From positions 1-20,756 of the forward strand of contig JBBRCE010000074.1 of NCBI GenBank assembly GCA_038205115.1: a DNA stretch of 20,756 nt, in the 5' to 3' direction. The DNA comes from JBBRCE01 sp038205115 (lineage in GTDB: Bacteria; Planctomycetota; Planctomycetia; Pirellulales; JBBRCE01). Position 1 is the first letter of the stretch; every line of letters starts with the position of its first letter. Below are positions 15,424 to 20,756 of this stretch, piece by piece. The notes beneath the pieces were generated by a model. It was not told where the DNA came from. It made no database searches and saw nothing but the letters and a program-made list of their open reading frames with translations. The translations under genes were made by a program, and so were the position numbers.

Positions 15424-16800
15424 TCAGTTTGCCTTGGCGGCTTTCGACCGCGATTTGGCGATCGCGGCGTCGCTGATCTGCCAGTTGATCGACAGCCATT
15501 TGCCGTCAGCGGTCCAGCGGACGTTCGGGGCGTCGATGGGAATCGTGCGGGGCATCGCGGCCAGGCGGAACATTGCTGGTCCCAGCAGACTGTTCAGTTC
15601 AGTATCGGCGATGGCCCTGCGTACGGCCGAAACATGCACGCAGACCTCAATATCGGCTGGCGATGGCGAAGTGGGCGGAGCGGTGGACGCTGGTTGCGAA
15701 TCGCTTTGCCCGCCGTAAACCACCAACTGCAATGCCTGCTCGCTACTGCTGGCCTGAATACTGCGTGGGCGCAAGGGATTATCGGCGGACAGCGCGGCCA
15801 GGTGGTCGCTGGTTTTTTTCCAAAGTTGATTGACTTGATCGTTAGTCGTAGCGTCAAACCGCGTGTTCACGCGCTGCGCGGTGTGCTGCGCGGCGATTTG
15901 TTCCGACTGCCCATGACTTTCGGCCACACGCTGGCCGGCAATTCGCAGGGAGATCCGGCCGCGCAATCGCGGCAGAGTGGTCTCGATGTTGTTAACCGTC
16001 GTGTGCGCTTGAGCCGTCGTACAGGCAGGCGAGGTGTGGATGCCTTGGGCATCGATCCAAATGCACTTGGTCGATTGAAATTCGGTTTGACCGGTCGAGT
16101 GAATGCGAACCGGGCCCGAATAACCGATGGTGCTGGTGTGCGTCGTGCCGAATAACCGCAGTTCGGCCAGACCGGCTTGAGTTCGCGATAGCAGTTTAAA
16201 CTCGGTATGCCCGGTGGTGTGCGCGGCACCAATGACGTGGGCGTTGAGAATTTGATCGTCAATCACCGAATTGTGAAACACGTCGTGCCAAGCCATGCGT
16301 TGCAAAAAGGGACCGGAGAGTCGCACGTAGATCATGTTCGGCGGCAGCGTCTCGGACGCTTCGGAAAGCAGCGGCGTGGCGGTGGCCGCTTTGAAGGCAT
16401 TTTGCATGTACGGCATCGTCAACTTGGGCCACCAGCGACCAACATCGCTAAAGATTGAGGATGCCACCGCTTCCGTCTTGGCGGTTACGCTGTTGGGGTT
16501 TTTGTTGGCGCCGGGCTCGTCTGCCGGCGTCCGCTGCTGCAGCATCATCAACACATACTGACGATCGACATCACACAACCGCGCCACCGGCACGGAAATC
16601 AGGTCGCCTTCGATGCGGCGAAGTTGCACAAGCTCGCGGTCGCCACCGATCAAACTGCCATTCATGTGATGCCGACCGGTGGAATCCGTCCACGCCCGCG
16701 TCACCGCCGGCAGGGGCGTGTCCGCCCAGACAGGATTTGCCAACAGCACAAATACTGCCACGGTCGTCATTGCAGCGAAACGCCGCTGGTTGTAGTACAT
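15424..16800 (-). CDS. Secreted SHD1-domain protein
   Basis: 458 aa from ATG 16800, where GGAG lies 9 nt upstream; an ATG at 16770 is a weaker choice. A Sec signal peptide covers residues 1-26 (hydrophobic M-T-T-V-A-V-F-V-L-L-A, cleavage near V-W-A). Residues 35-82 (R-A-W-T-D-S-T-G-R, then V-Q-L-R-R, then I-S-V-P-V-A-R-L, then D-R-Q-Y-V) match the SHD1 domain, which is abundant in planctomycete secreted proteins and recalls the yeast Sla1 ligand-binding domain. The remaining 370 residues are beta-rich (H-T-T-G-H-T-E-F, S-T-G-Q-T-E-F repeats) and not recognised. A Thr/Pro/Ser-rich linker lies near 370-385. An extracytoplasmic location is expected; the ligand is unknown. Confidence 0.75.
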   Translation of the reverse strand: MYYNQRRFAAMTTVAVFVLLANPVWADTPLPAVTRAWTDSTGRHHMNGSLIGGDRELVQLRRIEGDLISVPVARLCDVDRQYVLMMLQQRTPADEPGANKNPNSVTAKTEAVASSIFSDVGRWWPKLTMPYMQNAFKAATATPLLSEASETLPPNMIYVRLSGPFLQRMAWHDVFHNSVIDDQILNAHVIGAAHTTGHTEFKLLSRTQAGLAELRLFGTTHTSTIGYSGPVRIHSTGQTEFQSTKCIWIDAQGIHTSPACTTAQAHTTVNNIETTLPRLRGRISLRIAGQRVAESHGQSEQIAAQHTAQRVNTRFDATTNDQVNQLWKKTSDHLAALSADNPLRPRSIQASSSEQALQLVVYGGQSDSQPASTAPPTSPSPADIEVCVHVSAVRRAIADTELNSLLGPAMFRLAAMPRTIPIDAPNVRWTADGKWLSINWQISDAAIAKSRSKAAKAN

Positions 16801-17338
16801 CCGACAGTTCTCCGACGCAGACTGAACTTCCGCCAAAGGGACGCGCAACATGCAGTTTTCGTACCAAGAAGCATAAGCAGCCGATTTTCGTAGTACTGCA
16901 GATCACCGACCGGTCGCTGATTAATGTGCGGCTCGCCTGCGATCAGCGCCGGCAACGGCCCGAAACGTTCATCCAACCGGCGTTGAACGGCGGGCGCGCG
17001 ATCGTCAGTGGCGGCCGCAGAAAATAAAAAAGCTTGGCTGCCAGCGAAAGGCCGACGTAAGTCACGTTGCTGCAATGGTTTTGATCGCGTGCGCAGTGTT
17101 AAAAACGCGATGGACAGTGAGGACAGTGCGACCATTGGCTGACTGTTTTTTACAGGATCGGCGCGCATCTCGAGCGCAAAACTGCGAGAGGCATGGCATG
17201 CGTTAAAATCTGCCAAGTGCAGCTGCGAATTGAACCGCTTGCGGCCGACCGACTTCGCCGATCCGCTACGCAAATTGTCGCCGCGCGACGCCGCAAAATG
17301 CCGCCGCGCGTGGTGCGACCGGCGATGCGGACGTTTGA
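16801..17338. other. Gene-free region upstream of the SHD1 gene
   Basis: No convincing gene. A leftward frame (16767-17396) starts inside RNA element A and overlaps the SHD1 start; it has no recognisable similarity and is probably spurious. Small features: a 7-bp inverted repeat ATCGCGT/ACGCGAT with a 14-nt loop at about 17083-17111, and a tandem GGACAGTG at about 17112-17128. Transcription from element A could read through this stretch into the SHD1 gene. Confidence 0.4.
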
Positions 17339-17687
17339 GCGGTCGCCAGGCTGCAGGGCGCAGGCAACCGCCGGTCAGGTTGTCAAGGAACTTCAACGGG
17401 GGTTCGGCTGATTATGCGGTCGAGTGTCGATTCGTTTCAGTTGCCGGCGCACCGGCGAACCTAATTGGCTGGCAAATCGTCCACTCGACGTCTCCTGCCG
17501 CCAGACTCCCGCCACTCGTGTGCTGCCCACGCTGGCCGTTTATCCCTCGCGACGATCGACGTTGCTCGTACGAGCCGTCGACGGTCGGAATCATTAGCCT
17601 GCGCGGCAAACCGAGTTGCGAGAATCCTGGCTTGGCCGCAAATCCGTTGTCCCGCGTTGGGCGAAGTGTTCGCCCGCGAGATACATG
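17339..17687 (-). ncRNA. Structured RNA element, copy A (unrecognised family)
   Basis: Predicted transcript of about 349 nt. Positions 17621-17700 match copy B at 70 of 80 bases without gaps. Stems, in plus coordinates: 17659-17675 (7 bp, 3-nt loop); an outer 8-bp stem 17419-17426 with 17482-17489, enclosing a 5-bp hairpin 17443-17456 whose minus-strand loop is UGCG (UNCG type); and 17339-17371 (9 bp, 15-nt loop) at the 3' end. All recur in copy B, with changes that preserve pairing only on the minus strand. A 16-17 base block inside stem 2 (17447-17463) is essentially identical in both copies. No shared reading frame with coding-like substitution is seen, and a shared Y-T-N-V-H frame begins inside the -10 box, which argues against translation. 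It lies downstream of the broken OmpH-like gene. A decayed mobile element is the alternative. Confidence 0.6.
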
Positions 17688-17693
17688 AACATT

Positions 17694-17722
17694 AGTATAC
17701 TTCATGCGTGTGCAGAAGTCAA
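17694..17722 (-). promoter_or_regulatory. Promoter of RNA element A
   Basis: Minus strand TTGACT (17722-17717), 17-bp spacer, TATACT (17699-17694). Both hexamers and the spacing equal those of copy B although the spacers are unrelated. The predicted start is near 17687. Confidence 0.7.
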
Positions 17723-17781
17723 GGGCGGCGAATTTGAGTGGCGAGCATTGCCGACACCGCGACGGCGGGCCAGCAGAATTT

Positions 17782-18608
17782 TCATTCAGCTGGTTTTTCG
17801 TCGCTGGGTTTTGATTTTTCCGCTTTGGCGGGCGATTCGGGGCGTTCGCGCGCGTTGAGAATTTCCAGCACGGCGCTGGTGATGTCTGGCACGTCGGAAA
17901 AAACGAAAGTCCGATTGATGTCTTGTAAGATTTCCTCACGCGTTTGCGGTGCTTTGCCGGCCTCGTTGCCAGACCCTTTGCTCAATCGCATCAGCAGATG
18001 AATGTCGTGCTGCTGACAGTAGGCGGCCGAGGCCTCGCGGATTTCTTCGTACACCTTAAGGTAGAGTGCGGCTTCGCGCTTCAAAATTCCGATTTTTGCA
18101 GCGACGCTTTCAGATTTAACGCCGCTTGCTTGGTGGTGAATTCACGTTCCAGCGTGCGAAGATCGTCCCCACTCAGTCCCTTGGCGGCTGCGGCTATCGC
18201 TTTCAATTGCTCGGACTGGACCTTCAAATCTGCCTCGGCGTCTTGCACGTCGAACTTCATTTCCTGCAATTGCTGTTTAAACCAAACGTGATGTTCGTAG
18301 ATATCGCCCACGTCAATGAGCGCCACACTAATGTTGAATGTTTTCGTTTTAGCGGAATCGCTTTCGGCGGAAGCCGGCTTTTGAGCTGGTGGCGCTCCGG
18401 CTTCCGGCTTTTCTGACGGGATGTCTGCAGGCAGCGGCTTGTCGTTCGGCTCGTCGCTCGGCTTGTCGTTCGGTGATGCCGCAGGCGGTTTGCCCGGCGA
18501 ATCCGGAGCTGCAGGTTCGGCGATGGCCAGGCAACTTGTGATGATACATGCCGCGATCGCGATGATCGGACGCGCACAACAGGCGACGCGGAAACGAAAT
18601 TTAAGCAT
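17782..18608 (-). pseudogene. OmpH/Skp-like periplasmic chaperone, frameshifted
   Basis: Starts at ATG 18608 with GAGG 8 nt upstream. A signal peptide (residues 1-30, I-I-A-I-A-A-C-I-I-T-S) is followed by a Pro/Lys/Asp-rich linker with near-repeats of N-D-K-P-S-D-E-P. The OmpH core begins S-V-A-L-I-D-V-G-D-I-Y-E and continues with coiled-coil helices to L-N-L-K-A-S-L-Q-K-S-E-F, where TGA stops it at 18081-18083. The family sequence continues in the next frame as L-K-R-E-A-A-L-Y-L-K-V-Y-E-E-I-R-E-A, to a stop at 17782. Adding one T to the TTTT run at the junction restores one 275-aa protein. Skp-type proteins carry outer-membrane proteins through the periplasm. Causes could be a real mutation, a sequencing error in a T run, or slippage. 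The second part could also begin at TTG 18084, overlapping the stop. Confidence 0.75.
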
Positions 18609-18742
18609 GCGAGACCTCGCGAGTTTCGGGAGAGCATAACGCCGCGCAATGGCGTCGGCGATGGTCGCTGGAAAAAAGGCGACCACCGCCCTGCAGGAGT
18701 GCCTCCAAAATCTAACGCTTGGTTCATGCCAGGGCAACCGTG

Positions 18743-18770
18743 CCGGCGCGCGTGCCGCAGGCCGCGCCGG
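18743..18770. terminator. Perfect GC-rich hairpin after the dioxygenase gene
   Basis: CCGGCGCG (18743-18750) and CGCGCCGG (18763-18770) form an 8-bp stem with a 12-nt loop. It lies 22 bp beyond the dioxygenase stop. No U-tract follows, so it is only a candidate terminator or an RNA-stabilising hairpin. Confidence 0.35.
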
Positions 18771-18791
18771 ACATGCGATTGAAATTGCCAA

Positions 18792-19475
18792 CTAGGCGGC
18801 TGGAGTGAAGCCGAGCACGATGTCGAAGCGTGCGGCCAGTTCGCCAATTTTCGATTCTTTCAGCGGAGCAAAATCGACAACCAGCGAGTCGCGGGCTTTA
18901 ACGTCGCGAACGCTCATTAAAATTCCATCGCGGGCGTTCTGCGGCTCATTCTTGATGTAGCACTGCGTGGTGAAGACCGCGGCGCCGCGAGTGCGAACCG
19001 CAACGTGAATATGCGGTGTGCGGCCCGGATAGGCGGTGGGCTTGATGGTGCGGAAGTAGTATTCGCCCGTGCTGCCGGTGAGAAAACGGCCGAAGCCTTG
19101 GAAGTTTTTGTCGAGCTTGTCGCGGTCGCCGCCGCCGGTGTGCAAGTAGATGCCGTGGCTATCAACCTGCCAGATTTCGACCAGGGCCCCGCGCACCGGG
19201 TTGCCGCGCGGGTCAAGGATTCGCCCACTCAGATGCGTGACCTCGCCCACCGCGGAGGTGATCTGATTGTTGACGATCAGCAGGTCGTTATCGGTGTCGA
19301 GCGGCAGTTTGTCGGGATAAAACGGCCCAATGGTTTGCTGCGGCGTGCGCGTCAATTCGTCGGCAAACGCACCAGGCGTGTTGAGCCAAGCCGGCAGCGA
19401 GAGTGCTGCCGCGCCGAGCCCTGCCTTGATCATGAAGGCGCGTCTCGAAGCGGTTTGTTGAAAACGTAGAGCCAT
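18792..19475 (-). CDS. Exported intradiol ring-cleavage dioxygenase
   Basis: 227 aa, with GGGAG 6 nt before ATG 19475. The N-terminus has a Tat-type signal: S-R-R-A-F-M-I-K at 10-17, then A-G-L-G-A-A-A-L-S-L, with cleavage near A-F-A (about 38). The mature part opens with the family stretch Q-Q-T-I-G-P-F-Y-P. Non-heme Fe(III) ligands are all visible: Y110 in G-I-Y-L-H, Y149 in T-A-Y-P, H155 and H157 in H-I-H-V. Relatives (protocatechuate 3,4- and catechol 1,2-dioxygenases) cleave catechols between the hydroxyls. The loop between Y149 and the His pair is shorter than in PcaH, so the substrate is open. No other aromatic-degradation genes are nearby. Export would place it in the periplasm or at the cell surface. 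Confidence 0.87.
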   Translation of the reverse strand: MALRFQQTASRRAFMIKAGLGAAALSLPAWLNTPGAFADELTRTPQQTIGPFYPDKLPLDTDNDLLIVNNQITSAVGEVTHLSGRILDPRGNPVRGALVEIWQVDSHGIYLHTGGGDRDKLDKNFQGFGRFLTGSTGEYYFRTIKPTAYPGRTPHIHVAVRTRGAAVFTTQCYIKNEPQNARDGILMSVRDVKARDSLVVDFAPLKESKIGELAARFDIVLGFTPAA

Positions 19476-19657
19476 GACAAACTCCCAGCAGCAGGTGGTC
19501 GAAATGGTTGCGGGATGTTCCGCTGGCGTTTAGGGTAGCGGCGCCGGCAGTCAGCGCGAAGGGAAATCCGCGGCGCGGTCCGTAACGAGTTGGTAAACAG
19601 TGGTGAATGCGGGATTGCGGCTGACGCTAGCAGCGACGAAAATCCGCGCCGCTGCTC

Positions 19658-19686
19658 TGGACCGATAAAACAGATAGCGATACAAT
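19658..19686 (+). promoter_or_regulatory. Possible promoter of the small lipoprotein gene
   Basis: TGGACC (19658-19663), 17-bp spacer, TACAAT (19681-19686). The predicted leader to the TTG start is about 38 nt. Confidence 0.4.
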
Positions 19687-19730
19687 CCGCCGCGTTTTTC
19701 TCGTCACCTCGGCCGCCGAAGGAACATCCC

Positions 19731-19970
19731 TTGAAACGACTGCTTGCGATTGCGATCAGCCTGGCGACAGCAGGCGCGGTGGGTTGTTCGGGGTTTAGTA
19801 CGCCGCATTTGACGTCGCCGCCGCCGAGCGCCGAATATCAGCAGAAGCGCGCACAGCGTTTTGATCCGTATCCGGAAACCGAAACCGCACCGGCCATCGA
19901 TGGCGGCCGCCCGCGCGACTTTGACCGGGCACTGCCCGAGACCACACGTGCGCGCTGGGCGCACTGGTAA
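19731..19970 (+). CDS. Small predicted lipoprotein
   Basis: 79 aa from TTG 19731, chosen because AAGGAAC lies about 4-10 nt upstream and the signal peptide starts exactly there (M-K-R-L-L-A-I-A-I-S-L-A-T). The longer upstream frame has no similarity and would place the signal peptide internally. A-V-G-C at 16-19 is a plausible but weak lipobox (Ala rather than Leu at -3), so Cys19 may be lipidated. The mature part is short and polar, with F-D-P-Y-P-E-T, G-G-R-P-R-D-F and a W-A-H-W end. Small proteins with this kind of tail occur in planctomycetes, but no function is known to me. It is convergent with RNA element B, with a hairpin 18 bp after the stop. Confidence 0.65.
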   Translation: MKRLLAIAISLATAGAVGCSGFSTPHLTSPPPSAEYQQKRAQRFDPYPETETAPAIDGGRPRDFDRALPETTRARWAHW

Positions 19971-19987
19971 CACTCCGTGGCGCGTTG

Positions 19988-20170
19988 CCGACGCTGCCAG
20001 CGTCGGATGAGTTGAGACTCAATCGCCGCTGGCTTGCCGTTCACCGCCCATAGCTAACCGCGCTATTCAGCGCGATCCGGTGAATCCACCGACGCAGGCT
20101 GCGTCGGCTATGAATTGGACAAGCTGCGAATTTCCTGCCAGCGGCGCGCAAGCGCAAAGCGCTGCGCGCC
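19988..20170. repeat. Hairpin cluster between the lipoprotein gene and RNA element B
   Basis: Five perfect or near-perfect inverted repeats in 183 bp: 19988-20006 (CCGACGCT, loop GCC, AGCGTCGG); 20012-20022 (TTGAG-A-CTCAA); 20040-20084 (outer TTCACCG/CGGTGAA enclosing CGCGCT-ATTC-AGCGCG); 20089-20107 (CCGACGCA, loop GGC, TGCGTCGG); 20143-20170 (12 bp with one bulged A, loop AAA). The first and fourth are near copies of each other. No U-tract follows any of them. They may terminate convergent transcripts, be REP-like repeats, or belong to a structured RNA. Confidence 0.6.
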
Positions 20171-20201
20171 GAATCGCGCTGTTGCAAATCGGAGTGTGTG
20201 A

Positions 20202-20597
20202 GCGGTCGCCACGCTGCTTGGGCGCAAGCGACCGCCGGTTAAGTTGTCAAAGAGCTGCAACGGGGATTCGGCTATTTACTGCGGCCGCGCGTCGGTTCGA
20301 TTTCGGTCCGCCAGCGCACCGGCGAACCTACTTTTGTCTAGCAAACCATCCACGCGACATCTCCTGCCACCAGTCTCATGCAAATGCCGGCGAATTGCCG
20401 CGCGGAAAAATCTGGTTCGCAGCCTTGCTTGCTTGCCGTTGATTGCTCAACCACACAAGCGTTTCGCCTGAATGCTACGAACTCGACTTTTCCCTCGGGT
20501 GTTGTGCCTGCGTTTGCATGCTGAGTTATCAGAGCCCTGGGTTGGCCTCAAATCCGTTGTCCCGCATTGGGCGAACTTTCCGCCCGCGAGATATATG
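20202..20597 (-). ncRNA. Structured RNA element, copy B (unrecognised family)
   Basis: Predicted transcript of about 396 nt. The same stems as copy A: 20569-20585 (7 bp); outer stem 20284-20291 with 20351-20358 (8 bp) enclosing hairpin 20310-20323; and 20202-20210 with 20227-20235 (9 bp). Copy B is longer because of a different middle section (about 20380-20530). Differences from copy A inside stems are G-U or compensatory only when read as minus-strand RNA. No gene lies downstream on the same strand before the lipoprotein gene, which points the other way. The element is therefore unlikely to be simply a 5' leader and is more probably an independent transcript or a decayed repeat. The right flank, 20633-20756, holds no gene that I can see. 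Confidence 0.6.
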
Positions 20598-20705
20598 AAC
20601 GTTAGTATACCATATCCCCAAGATCAAGTCAACGGCGAAATCGGCGGAATGGATTGAGTCGGGTTGGCATTTGTGCGCTGCCAGCTTGACAATTCGCCCA
20701 ATGCG
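20563..20705. repeat. 13-bp inverted repeat flanking promoter B
   Basis: CGCATTGGGCGAA at 20563-20575 and its exact reverse complement TTCGCCCAATGCG at 20693-20705. The first arm is part of hairpin 1 of element B. The second lies upstream of the promoter on the opposite strand and might be the remnant of an oppositely oriented copy. Confidence 0.5.
20604..20632 (-). promoter_or_regulatory. Promoter of RNA element B
   Basis: Minus strand TTGACT (20632-20627), 17-bp spacer, TATACT (20609-20604). It is identical in hexamers and spacing to the copy A promoter. The predicted start is near 20597. Confidence 0.7.
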
Positions 20706-20756
20706 AGTCGCACCATTGCCGACGAATCGCGGCGCGGCGTTGCAACTCCACACGCG

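Noticed and set aside
16767..17396. 209-aa leftward frame before the SHD1 gene
   Set aside because: It starts within element A, overlaps the SHD1 start region in another frame and has no recognisable domain.
17412..17939. Leftward frame containing Y-T-N-V-H-V-S-R-G-R, similar to one at 20529-20753, as a conserved protein
   Set aside because: The shared stretch begins inside the -10 box, the differences between copies are not biased to silent positions, and sequence outside the block is unrelated; the similarity reflects the repeated RNA element.

Overview
The window reads as chromosomal DNA of a planctomycete, probably Pirellulales-like. This is an inference from gene content: a Ser/Thr kinase with a C-terminal membrane domain, an SHD1-domain secreted protein, a secretin-fragment secreted protein, a small lipoprotein with a 'DPYP...GGRPRDF' tail, a Psd with a long N-terminal extension, moderately high GC, and many starts with weak or no Shine-Dalgarno sequence. 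No rRNA, tRNA or CRISPR array was found.

Layout. (1) 1-1200 is a damaged redox/stress locus on the minus strand: marR followed by a pirin gene. The pirin gene is broken by an internal inversion of about 138 bp, by small deletions, and by a truncated IS630-type transposase. Related palindromes sit about 29 nt before both starts. (2) 1394-3257 holds a beta-hydroxyacid dehydrogenase and aroE. (3) 3429-8020 holds a GH38-like protein followed by a membrane-anchored Ser/Thr kinase, probably one transcript. (4) 8385-11950, plus strand, is housekeeping: psd and pssA overlap by 4 bp and carry out consecutive steps of phosphatidylethanolamine synthesis, then ribE and rsmA. (5) 11998-16800 has an M42 aminopeptidase, a secreted secretin-fragment protein, an M78/IrrE-like protein and an SHD1 protein. 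(6) 16801-20756 is gene-poor, with a frameshifted OmpH/Skp-like gene, a Tat-exported intradiol dioxygenase and a small lipoprotein, and two diverged copies of a non-coding element.

The most interesting signal is that element, at about 17339-17722 and 20202-20632. Both copies carry TTGACT-N17-TATACT pointing left, although the spacers are unrelated. Both can form the same stems, at the 5' end, the middle and the 3' end. Six one-sided base changes in the stems keep pairing as G-U only if the minus strand is transcribed; as plus-strand RNA all six would be A-C mismatches. One pair shows a two-sided compensatory change. Promoter direction and covariation therefore agree on a structured RNA of about 350-400 nt whose family I do not recognise. 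A hairpin-rich stretch lies directly left of copy B.
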